From Channa striata (lineage: Eukaryota > Chordata > Actinopteri > Anabantiformes > Channidae), in the NCBI GenBank assembly GCA_033026295.1, contig CM065189.1, positions 4,158,951-4,222,950 on the forward strand: a stretch of 64,000 nucleotides of DNA. Reading direction: 5' to 3'. The position numbers were made by a program, and so were the translations under genes. The notes beneath the pieces are model-generated. The model saw nothing but the letters and a program-made list of their open reading frames with translations, ran no database searches and was not told where the DNA came from. Each line of letters opens with the position of its first letter. Position 1 is the stretch's first letter. Shown piece after piece: positions 46,220-56,339 of this stretch.

Positions 46220-47030
46220 TGTAACATACTGCTTGGTGCTTTCCTGTTATTAAAATAATGCTGTTAGCTGTAATATATGATGTATTGTTGATTACGTTTT
46301 AAATGGTTTTCTAAAAGATTTTTCTGGCCATCTTACAAATCTGCAGGTAGCATTTATAGTTTGACGTGACTTAGCGGGTCCAATGTAGAAAGAGTGATGA
46401 TGGTGACTCGCATCAATACTGGAGGTGACTTCCTTTTGACATGCATTTCAACACATGCCATTAATATTATCTTTTGCTTGATTAATTAAATGATCAATGA
46501 CTTTTCTGGCAAAAGTCTTTGCTAAAAGATAAAAGACAACAAACTGTCCAAGTCACCGCTGTTTACAATTGCTTCACCACTCACAAACTTCACTCAGTTT
46601 TTTTAAAGGATTTGGCAGCACCGGGTTAAATAATAACTACAAAAATGAATAGTACAAGTGCATCCTTTAGATCTTCGTAAATGCAATATTTACTGAATTA
46701 ATTTTTGCTTTTTAGGAAGGTAAACAATGGAAAAATCTGTTTATAACGCTTTCCATGTGTTGGACATGCTTTATTTGCAACAATGAACAAATCTATTTTA
46801 GATAGAATCGCAGCTAAGGTCTAAATGTTGGTATCTACCTTCTACTACAACAAGAGACAAGATTAAAGTTTTCAGCCACTGAAGTCTTGTTCAAATGAAC
46901 CTTTTTTTTAAGGTTGGACTGATGGGTATGAGGATTTCTCTCTCACTCTGGGTAGCATGAATAAGCACAGGCTATATTTGGGAAATATTTCATTTTTTAA
47001 GTAGAATTCTTAAAATCATAGTGAAACTTC
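46220..47030. other. Unassigned gene-free block
   Basis: AT-rich, with no recognised exon or repeat. Confidence 0.45.
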
Positions 47031-47034
47031 CCTC

Positions 47035-47240
47035 CAAACTCGTTCAGTTAGTAAGGCAGTCGTCCACAGACCACAGGGTCAGTGGTTTGACCCCTGGTCC
47101 TTCCTTCTTATGTCTCGAAATATCCTTGGGCAAGACACTGAACCCCTAGTTGCTCCATTGCCATCGCCATCAGTGTGTGTGTAATGTTATGGTGAATTGA
47201 ATGGAGCATAGCTCTATCTTTGTACCAGAACAGCACATTT
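47035..47240 (+). mobile_element. tRNA-headed SINE, family B
   Basis: Head CTCGTTCAGTTAGTAAGGCA is a degraded A box, then GTCGTCCACAGACCACAGGG, and GTGGTTTGACCCCTGG is box B-like. The body contains the shared SINE block TCCTTGGGCAAGACACTGAA, then CCCCTAGTTGCTCC. It differs from family A in having a GACCACAGGGTCAG segment, which it shares with the minus-strand copy at 52.7-52.95 kb. The tail after about 47,215 is degraded. Confidence 0.8.
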
Positions 47241-47594
47241 TCAAGTCATTAACCTAAACGTTCCAGAAAGTGCTCCGTGCTGAAAACTGTCGATGAAAAC
47301 TGCAAAGGCTCAAAGATACAGGCCTGATCAAAAGGGCTGAAGTTTACTTGGTTGAGGCAATTAAAACAATGAACAATAAGTCAAACAATAGTCTTAAAGT
47401 TTTGAAAAAGCTCAGATTATTATTCTCTCAAATAAATGGAAACTCACTACGAAGGAAGCATGTGGAGATCATTCTGGACTTAGTTGTGCTTCTTTTCTAG
47501 TCAGAGTCTAGCGCATTAGCATTCTTTTTCTTCTTCTTTATTTTTAAAATGTATATGTGGTTTTAAATGCTTACTGACACAGCTGTGGGTGCAC

Positions 47595-47875
47595 AAGTGC
47601 GACTGTGGCTCAGTTGGTAGCGTGGTCGTCCACCAATCCCACAGTTGTTGGTTCGATCCCTGGCTCCTCTGGTCACATGTTGAAGTGTCCTTGAGCAAGA
47701 CACTGAACCCCACTTAGTTGCTCCCGGTGAGCATCGGCCAGCTGCATAGCAGCTCCCCCATCAGTGTATGAATGTGTGAATGGGTAGAGAAGAAGCAGTG
47801 TAAAGCGCTTTGAGTACCAACAGGTAGAAAAGCGCTATATAAGTGCAGATCATTTACCATTTACAAGATATAAAA
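47595..47875 (+). mobile_element. tRNA-headed SINE, family A, full length with intact promoter boxes
   Basis: This is the best preserved copy. The A box TGGCTCAGTTGG (47606-47617) and B box GGTTCGATCC (47650-47659) fit the RNA polymerase III consensus exactly, 32 bp apart. The body follows: TGTCCTTGAGCAAGACACTG, CCCACTTAGTTGCTCCCGGT, GGCCAGCTGCATAGCAGCTC, ATGAATGTGTGAATGGGTAG. The tail is GTAAAGCGCTTTGAGTACCA, then AGAAAAGCGCTATATAAGTG, ending ATTTACCATTTA. The GCGCTTTGAG...CTATATAA tail looks like LINE 3' ends of the L2 group, consistent with mobilisation by such a LINE. It is a repeat, not a tRNA gene: no tRNA cloverleaf is complete. Confidence 0.9.
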
Positions 47876-48000
47876 CCCAGTTCAATCAAGCAAATCATGT
47901 TGTCATTATTTTGGTATGCAAATACTAATATGACAACATATGAAATGTTTTTCAACTCTATCAAAATCGCCACTCCAAATAAGCGGATACTGGATGGATG

Positions 48001-48037
48001 GACAATGTCCCAACTTTTCTAGAAATGGGGTTTGTAA
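48001..48037 (+). mobile_element. Terminal motif of a non-autonomous DNA element
   Basis: GACAATGTCCCAACTTTTCT, then AGAAATGGGGTTTGTA resembles the end of a common fish element ('TCCCAACTTTTTTGGAATTGGGGTTGTA'). The body upstream (47,880-48,000) is too degraded to follow. Confidence 0.5.
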
Positions 48038-48039
48038 AT

Positions 48040-49685
48040 TGGACGTACCACTACCAGTGAGTGGTGATAGTAGTGATATCAAAACTGACAGTTGGTGTGT
48101 GTCCATACAAAATGTCACAGGAATCTGGGCAGTAGCTGTCTGGCTCTGGACCAGAGTTTTGAAAGGACTGACAGACATTTCTTGGTATTGTAGCTGACTG
48201 TCACATTAGTCCCCTAGCAGTAAATATATTGTTAATAGCAGCAGAATGGCCTATATTGGCATGGCCTCTATCCGCCTACAGCAATGTGTCCTACTGAAAA
48301 ATTGCTGAGCTAAACACTAAACCTGCTACAGACTGAGTGCTGCTTTGGACAAGAGGCTCAGCGCCTGAAATGTCAAATTTACATTTGTGGAAGTAACACT
48401 TATGGATGGACAGCAAAGAAAACACATATCAACAACAACATAAGATGACAAATGATTGCAGTGATTGACAGCATCTATCAAGCTACAGCTCACAGTCTTG
48501 TTTTCCCGCAGAGACGGCCACCCAAAGATATGACATATCTGTCATAAAGAAATCGGGCTGCATGTTGGCACAGAGTTTCTAATATTGTGGTATTAAAGCA
48601 TGTTACAACAACATGCTTACCTTGCCTCTGTCTTCTAGAAAACATTTACTTTTCACAGCCTGTAAAGTTACTCTTCTACTTTTTTTTTATCTGTTCATGC
48701 TGCAGTAATGCTATGACTTAAAAAATATATAGCAATGAATGAATCAAATTCTGAAACTAAGTGTTTGTGAAGCTTGGGCAAGATTTGCTGAATGTATATT
48801 TTCTTGAAAAAATACTTTTTGGACATGTATGTGGAAGTTGTAATAGCACCACTGACCACAGTTTCAAAATTTCCTCACTGTCCAGCACTGATCCTGATAC
48901 AGTGCTTAAACTTTAACTATAATCATTAATACTCTGTCCCTGTTGAACTGTGACTTTGCTTTATAAGTAATGGAATCACTGGACACATTTATGTGCTGAT
49001 GTAACATAAGTGGCAGCTGTTATCACAGGGATGGCCAGTCTGGGGCCGGTACATATAAAATATAAGAAATATGGTAAAGCCGGTAGGGATACCAGTAAAA
49101 ATTGTGACACCATACATAAAAATGAAAGAAACTTGGACACACTAAGACATATACAAAAAGTGAAAGGCCAGAGTTAAAAATTCGCTAGAACATTTGCTTG
49201 AGAATCAAAAGCAAACAGCAGGGGACTTTAAAGAGTCCTTAGAGGCAACCGGTGCCTTCTCTGGATGTGAACACAGATTCAATAATTTTAATAGTCCTGG
49301 CCGGTCCTGTATCAGCAACACGTTTTCATTCCACAGTGTCAGATAATAAACTTCCCCAAGGCATCGAATTTTGACCCATTTTAGAATCTTATAATGAAAC
49401 TACAAGTACCTTTTGCATCACAGATGGTCGCTCCAGGAGCACCACTGTATGGTGCCACAGGAATGATTTTATGTACACACAAAAAAGCCTTATGATTAGA
49501 GGAAAACACTTTGGATCCCTTGTCGTGGTAATGTCAGGGTTAGGTTAGGTTACAAGACAAATCCCCATTCTCACAAGGTAGACTAATATGTCTTGGACCT
49601 TTCACGACCCTGTGAAATGTCCAATGAGGACTTTTCACTTTATACATTGTTTTAAATATAGAAGCAATCTACTGCCGCTTTGACA
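48040..49685. other. Unassigned gene-free block
   Basis: AT-rich DNA. The 49,410-49,620 part contains a TCAGGGTTAGGTTAGGTTAC stretch reminiscent of repeat Y-type elements on the opposite strand, but it is too short to assign. Confidence 0.4.
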
Positions 49686-49689
49686 AACA

Positions 49690-51241
49690 ATGGGACCCCC
49701 CGCCTGCCGCTGATCAGCGCCAGCCCCCCCTCCTCCATTATCACACCTGGTCCACTCACACAGCTTCACACCTTAGTGCCCCCCTCTCCTCTGCCCCCAA
49801 ACCTCTCACCATCAAAGTGGGAGATGTCAATGGGTTGTTAACATCTGAACCCTCACAAAGCTGCAGGCTCATATTCTGTCTCCCTCCAACCTTAAGAACT
49901 GTGCCAATCAGATGTCCCCAGTCTTCACAGACATTTTCAATACATCACTGGAGACCTGTCTTGTGCCAGTCTGCTTTAGCCAGCCCCTAGAAAGCTGAGG
50001 ATCACAGGACTCAATGACTACAGACCCACTGCCCTGACTTCTGTGGTCATGAAGTAATTTGAACTCATCTTGTCCCACCTCAAGGGTATCACAACTCCCC
50101 TTCTGGACCACCTGGAGTTCACCCACAGAGCCGCCAACAGAACTGTAGATGATGATGTCAACATGGCCCTCCGCTTCATCCTGTAGCACCTGGATTCCCA
50201 AGGATCCTATGTCAGGATACTGTTTGTGGATTTCTCTGCCTTCAACACAGTTGTCCCAGTTCTGCTCATAGACAAGCTCTCCCAGTTGAATGTGCCTGAG
50301 TCTACGTGCAGGTGGATTATGGACTTCCTGACAGGCAGACGGCAATTTGTGAGGCTGGGGAAGCATGTCTCTGACTCACTGACCATCAGCACTGGAGCTC
50401 CCCAAGGCTGCATCCTCTGTCCTCTGTTATTCTCCTGTACACCAACAGCTGCACATCTGGACATCAGTCTGTTAAGCTCCGGAAGTTTGCAGTTGACACC
50501 ACCGACATCAGCCTCATATCTGATGGAGATGAGTTGGCCTACAGGAGTGAGATAGACCCCCTGGTGTCATAGTGCGGCACAAACAACCTGAAGCTCAATG
50601 CTCTCAAGACAGTGGAGATGGACCCAGCCCCCCAGTCATCCTCTGACAGTGACCTCAAGTGGGAGAAGAACAACAGTTCTCTCACCAAGAAGGCTCGGCA
50701 GTTAAGGAGGTAAAGATGCTGGTGAACTTTTACACTGCCGTCATTGAATCCATACGTACATCTACCATCACAGTCTGGTTCGCTGCAGCCTCGGCCGAGG
50801 ACAAGGCCAAGTTGCAACGCGTCATCCACTGTGGTGAGAAGGTGATTACCTCTCATCTCTTCAGGAGCTGTATGTCTCTAGGACCCGGAGACGTGCAACC
50901 AGAATTGCACCCGGCCCTTCTCATCACGGACACAGTATCTTTCAGACCCTCCTATCTAGCAAGTGGCTCCGTTCCATTAAGACACGGACCTCATGCCACA
51001 AGAGCATTTTCTTCCCCACTGAACAGTGGCCAAATCCCCCACCCCCACCCCCCATTCACGGACAGTCACTTTAACTGGCACATATTAACTTTCTGACTTT
51101 TATTGTATTATTGTATTACAGTATTTGTATAAAAATTTCATGTTTCATTTTTTGTTGCGTGCCATGCCTACACAAAGACAAATTCCTAGTACTGTTAAGT
51201 AACTGTTCCTGGCAGTAAACAGTTTTCTGATTCTGATTCTG
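49690..51241 (+). mobile_element. CR1/Rex1-like LINE, reverse transcriptase to 3' end, inactivated
   Basis: Several frames together give most of the polymerase region of a CR1/Rex1/L2-group LINE. Landmarks in order: IKVGDVNGLL near 49,815, KNCANQMSPVFTDIFNTSLE near 49,893-49,952, LRITGLNDYRPTALTSVVMK near 49,995-50,055, FVDFSAFNTVVPVLLIDKLS near 50,223-50,282, STGAPQGCILCPLLF near 50,388-50,432, KFAVDTTDI at 50,483-50,509, NNLKLNALKTVEM near 50,582, FYTAVIESIRTSTITVWFAA near 50,728-50,790, and KAKLQRVIHCGEKVI. The catalytic FADD motif has become FAVD (GTT at 50492-50494), and stops interrupt the frame (for example TAG in FIL*HL near 50,184 and TAG near 50,569). The 3' UTR ends in tandem TTCTGA (51,222-51,240), the usual tail. 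It is 5'-truncated before the endonuclease. Confidence 0.88.
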
Positions 51242-51244
51242 GTA

Positions 51245-52730
51245 ATACTGGGTAGAAGATACTGAATATAAATCATATTTGAAAGTGCCGGCTTCATCTC
51301 CTAAAAATTATGTTCTTTTACACTATTCTAAATACAGTATTTAGATTAGCTGACACCTAATTTCCTCTCCGTGAACCCTGGAATTTTTTGGTAATTTAGT
51401 ATAGCAAGAGGCCTCTGAACTCAGAATAAGCTGAGCACAACCTGCTGAACACAAGCTACAGACCACACACTGTAAGCACATACCATGTTGTGGCACAAAC
51501 TACACATAGCCAAGTGTCATGGCGGAGGATGTCACTTTCAGACATTTGCACATCCCCTGAGTTCTTTATAAGGCTGCAATTTATACATGGAATCGAAAAT
51601 TCAGGGTAATGTTGAATGCAGCATTTTTCTGCATAACAGTGAACTGTGGAACTATGAGTGTCCTGTGGGGTAGGAATAGTTTGGGTAAAGGATAGTTTGG
51701 AGTTGTTGGGCATGTTTTAGGCCCCAGTGTTTTTTTTTTGCTTTATCTGCTAAAAGTAGAACAATGAGCATAAAGCACTGCAGACATTGTAGTGGCTGCA
51801 TTCCCACATGCTCATACAAATCAGCTTAGTAATAGATGCTGTCATTTATCATCCTCTGTTGCTTACAGTGTGTGACTGGCCACTGTCTGTTAGGCTAAGG
51901 GTGTTCCCTGGGGCCAGACATGGGATTTGTAGAGTTCATATTATTATTTTAATGGGAGAGTTTGCTGACCATGCATTGTCTCTTTCTAGGTTGTCCTGCT
52001 TTCAAATAATGCTGGGGACGCTCCAGGCCCAAATGCAGTTTATTTTAGATCATACTACTTGAAATGTGAGATTTTCTACTTCATAAATATATCATAATAC
52101 AGAACCTGAATTTGGAGGAACTCGGATTGTGGAGGTTTTTTGGACAAAATGAAGTGATTTATGAATGTAGAACAAGTTGGCCAATTGTTTATCTATGTGC
52201 AAGAGTCCAGATCATTTCCTTGATTCTGGCACCAAAACATGAAACCCTGGATCAAAGCAAATGATCCTGATACTGCCCCACATCAGTCCATGAACATTTA
52301 AGGCCTGTGATGTAGGATACTTTTGCACTAAATGGGAACTCTGTAAAGTAGTAATATAAAGTAGTTACATATACTTTTATAAGTCTTGAAAAAAAATTTG
52401 TTGAGCATATTTGTGGGTTTTATTTAGATAAAAACATATTTTTTGTTCCATTTTTATGGGGTTTTGTGTCCAAAATGTTGACACAGTAGAACAAGACAAA
52501 AAAAAAGTTCCAAACATTTAATCATTAAACCTTTTTTATTTGATTTATAAGAATAAATTATGATAAATAATAAAACAATAAAATGTGTTTAAAAAGCCAA
52601 AATAGGCCCAAACTTTAAGAGGTGATGGTAAACATGTCTCAACATTTTGTAAATGTGTTGCTAGTGTCAAATTTAAAACAAGCAAACTTTAAAAATGTTG
52701 GCAAATTTATTAAAAATGAAAATCAAGTGT
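51245..52730. other. Unassigned gene-free block
   Basis: AT-rich DNA. Homopolymer A/T runs, no exon, no repeat body recognised. Confidence 0.45.
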
Positions 52731-52734
52731 ACTT

Positions 52735-52955
52735 CTTTATGCCACTTTTATCCCAAGCACTTTACAATGTAGCTTCTTGTTTACCAATTGGGGCAATGGC
52801 TGCCATGCAAGGTGCTCACCCGACCTACTGGGAACAACTTAGGGTTCAGTCTTGCCCAAGGACACCATGACGCATAGCAAGGACGGACTGGAAATCAAGC
52901 CCCTGACCCTGTGGTCAGTGGACGCCTGTCTTACCAACTGAGCTACAGCCGCTAC
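52735..52955 (-). mobile_element. tRNA-headed SINE, family B
   Basis: On the minus strand the head reads GGCTGTAGCTCAGTTGGTAA, an A box TAGCTCAGTTGG close to consensus. Then come GGCGTCCACTGACCACAGGG, GGGCTTGATTTCC (a decayed B box), TGTCCTTGGGCAAGACTGAA, AACCCTAAGTTGTTCCCAGT, and a tail with ACATTGTAAAGTGCTTGGGA, then TAAAAGTGGCATAAAG. The shared GACCACAGGGTCAG block groups it with the plus-strand copy at 47.0 kb. Confidence 0.82.
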
Positions 52956-53084
52956 TAGAATGTGTATGTACAGTATGTATTTTGGTAGAGCACTGCTCCT
53001 TTTTAATGCTTGTGTATGATGCTGCTGAATACCTATGTTGACTAACCTACAGACCACCCAGTCATTATTCTAGGTAGTGTAGTT

Positions 53085-53265
53085 GGACACAATAAGGGGC
53101 CCTGGAGGGTAGCTGCTCACATGCGGTCCATTCGTAGCCGACCTTGTCCCCCGTTAATCACGAACATGAGCGGACACACACGGGGCCCATATGGAGCAGA
53201 TGGATAAGTTTACATGAGGCACAAATGTCATCACCAGCCCAGTTGGGTCCCACATGTTGGCTCAT
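53085..53265. repeat. Possible fragment of a GGGCCC/CCCAGTTGGG-rich fish repeat
   Basis: Contains GGGGCCCATATGG, AGCAGATGGATAAGTTTACA, TGAGGCACAAATGTCATCAC and CCAGCCCAGTTGGGTCCCAC. I associate this order of phrases with a dispersed fish repeat that carries imperfect 'GGGCCCANNTGGG' palindromes. It is only a recollection and no boundaries are seen. Confidence 0.35.
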
Positions 53266-53269
53266 CTCA

Positions 53270-55890
53270 TCAAAATATCTAGACTTATGGAGATGGAGCT
53301 CAGGGTGAATGCAACCATAAGTTGTTTTCAGTGCATAGAAGTTTATTTGGTTTTACCTGCTTATTTAATGGGGGTGAATAGATTTATGTTTAAAAAAAAC
53401 AACAAAAAACAAAATCCATTCACCTCTGTTGTACTGGGATTACTGCAAACGTCAAGATTTCTCATAAAAGTTGGCAAATAAAACCAAAACTACCTGGCTG
53501 GCTGGATACCACCAGGGATAAAGTGGGTTAGAAAATATGCTTTTTGTGTTTTTGTTGAACAATACCAATGTGTCTGTCAATTGGACAATGTTATGCTGAC
53601 ATTGAAATAACATGCACTCACATATGGAAGCACATACTGTCACTCTGATGGTGTCTGTGCTTTCGCTCTGGAGAATATTACTCTCAACCCTTGAGTACAG
53701 TTAACCTTTCTCTAAAACCAACAGTAGGAAATGAGGTATGAGTGCGTGACTGCCCTATAACCTGTGGAGATCACCTGAGACAAATGAGTGTCAGACACAT
53801 TGTTATCACCTCTCCTTATATCATCACACAGGGGACATCAGCTGCTTGTCTATGTATATACATGTGTTGATGCGAGTGTGTGTACTTAATGCCACCAACT
53901 ATGAATCAATGCAAAATCACATTGAAGTCTATATACGACTTTGAGGCAATTATCACATAGGACGGACACCTATGTAGACATACCGAGTGACTAGGAGTCA
54001 ATTATCACTGTGTGACCACTTAATTTTCACTCTTGGTCTGATCTAGCACCTGACGTTTCACAACGTGGGAAGGCATTTTTTTAAAGAAGAGAGATACGGA
54101 AATTTGATGTGTTTAAAATTGTGTCCTTGCAAGAAAGAAAAATGCTGTGAGGAGTTTCAGTGTATTTAATAACCCTAAATGATTTGTCGTTTTCTAAAAC
54201 AAAGCCACATTTCAGAATTCATTCTGTTGCTCGCTGCAGCAGAAACACCTGTGACTTGATTCATACAGTGTAATAGTTTCTGATCTGACAATCGTCTCCA
54301 TCATGTCAGATATGTCGCATCACTTGCCTGTCAAATCCTGTCCTTGGAGAAGTGATGCAAGGTTTTTTTTTTTTAGCCACTGGACACATTGATGCATCAT
54401 CTTAAACCAGCTTTTCATCTCTGCTGAATACTGCTAATGTCCAAACAAATTACTGTAAGAAAAAACTGTTGTATTTTATCATGCCAGTAATGTATTTCAT
54501 TTTAACAATATAGTGATGTTCTTTCTAAAATTTCTTCACATTGTGAGACAAGTTAAAATTATGTTCGTCAGTCATATTAGGAAGCACAGCTGGTCAAACA
54601 CCAGGCAGCAGTTACTTTGATAATTACCAGCTGGACACTTTTCATCCAGAACAGTTGGTATCAAGTTGAAGTGAGTTTACTGTAAACATGGTAATTGATC
54701 ATCGAGACTTTTACTTTAGTCTCAGTGGGATTCCACTGTTTGCATAAGAAGTACCTTTTCACTGCACAGTGGTATTTACTGGCAACTGTCTAATAACTGT
54801 CAGTTTAGATGCCGGATGTTGCAGTTGGATGTCAATTTATTTTTTTCAGACAAAGGAAACTGGAAAAACGGCAACAGTTCTTTATAAGACACTGGGGAAG
54901 AAAACTAGTGACACTCAATTTACTTTACCTTGTGAGACTGTGTGTGTGTGTGTGTGTGTGTGCTTATGCATGTTCAACATGTAACACCAAATGACTGACA
55001 CTATAGCTAAATCGTGTGCAAATGTGTCTGTCAAGTTGTCAGTTTATGTCAGTTTACATTCATGTGAGAGCGTGTAAAACATTCAGTCACAGTTGAAAAT
55101 GTAAACAGATATTGTTCAGCTACAAATATTGTAGGCTCCTCACTGGACTGTTTTACAGGTGGGTTTTGCTTCAACCCTGCTGTGCAGAAGAACTGCATGT
55201 GTGTGAGAGACCAACAGATGAGTCTGGCTTCGAGCTGACGTTTGAGAGTTGCTGCCGAAAAGCCAATAACTGTGTTTTTCATTGGTTATTGTTTGTGACT
55301 AAAGAAAAAACTACGCTAAACCTTCCAAACCTAGATTTATGATATTTAGCCGTATAAATGTCAGAAATATGCTGTATTACTATTCATAGCCAATTTAAAC
55401 AGATTATTCTTCCCTAACCGCACCAGGAGGAGAAAAGATAGATTTGAAGCATTAAATAATGTGGGCGATCCAAAGGTGATGCCTTTGTATTGGAGTGCAG
55501 ACTGATACACTGGTTGGAATGGACCTCTATCTGCCTCATGAGTCGTGTGAGTCAACAACGACAGATCTAATACCTGAACTGTTAGGTCGAGGTGTGTTTA
55601 GCCATTTGCCTGACCGCTGCTTCTTGAGGTGAGGGTGACAAGGACTTTTGTGCATGGGAAAGAAGCTGAGCAGGTTCATCAACAGGTGTTGTGTAGGATT
55701 ATTTGGATGTTGTGTATTGGTGGACTGTGAGTTCATGCACAGTTAGTTTAGGACTTTATTTATCTTTGAGTTTGTCTTTTTAATAAATGGCCATGATGGC
55801 AGTAAACGGACACCAAAGGTTGTAGGCTTTTTATTCAAGCCCCCTGTATTCAATTCACAATTCAGTGCCCAAGGTTACGCCGAGTTTTCC
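53270..55890. other. Unassigned gene-free block
   Basis: No exon recognised. It has a TG microsatellite at 54,939-54,962 and short T runs. Open frames of 60-77 codons show no domain. Confidence 0.45.
54939..54962. repeat. (TG)12 microsatellite
   Basis: Uninterrupted TG units. Confidence 0.92.
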
Positions 55891-55899
55891 AAAGTAAAA

Positions 55900-56210
55900 T
55901 CAAGGCAAAGCTTTTATGTATCAAGCTCCTCTCTTGTGAAATCAGCTCCCAGTGTCGACACCATCTCTCTTTGATAAAGTCAGCACTAGATGTCTAACTT
56001 TGAATGAGCTCTTCCTTCTGTTGCCATAGACTGCTGGGGGACCCCTGTGATGCGCTGCGCCCCCCTCCTCTCCTATGCATGCATTTATATGTCACCACTG
56101 CATAACATTAACTTTGGCTCGTCTTTCTTCTGTATTGGTTCTGCTCCCTCTCTGTCTCTCTCTCTGTACCTTTCTGCAGCTTTGACCCAACTGTCCAATG
56201 TCTAGTTTGT
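55900..56210 (+). mobile_element. L2/Maui-like LINE, fragment spanning the end of the ORF and start of the 3' UTR
   Basis: AGGCAAAGCTTTTATGTATC, then AAGCTCCTCTCTTGTGAAAT parallels 8,245-8,280 of the reference copy. TCTCTTTGATAAAGTC (about 55,965-55,980) is the LFDKA end of the ORF. TGCCATAGACTGCTGGGGGA near 56,022 is the 3' UTR block also at 8,360-8,380, followed by GTCACCACTGCATAACATTA (8,430-8,450 counterpart). A segment of about 60 bp inside the ORF end is deleted. The downstream tail is absent or replaced by low-complexity DNA. Confidence 0.78.
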
Positions 56211-56308
56211 TATTCCTTGTTGCTCTTTTTTCTTATCTCTTCTTTTCTTTTTTTGGTTCCATTTTCACTTCTTCTTGTAACTGAATTGTGGCTGGATCAT
56301 TTCCCTTT

Positions 56309-56335
56309 GTGTGTGTGTGTGTGGTGGGGGGGGGG
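56309..56335. repeat. GT tract followed by G10 run
   Basis: GT units (56309-56323), then a run of ten G (56326-56335). Likely unstable in length. Confidence 0.88.
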
Positions 56336-56339
56336 TTAC

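Noticed and set aside
47600..47665. tRNA gene suggested by perfect A and B boxes
   Set aside because: The sequence between and after the boxes does not form a tRNA, and it continues into a dispersed SINE body repeated at least three more times in the window.
50659..51096. 145-codon open frame as a gene
   Set aside because: It is the C-terminal part of the CR1/Rex1-like LINE polymerase.
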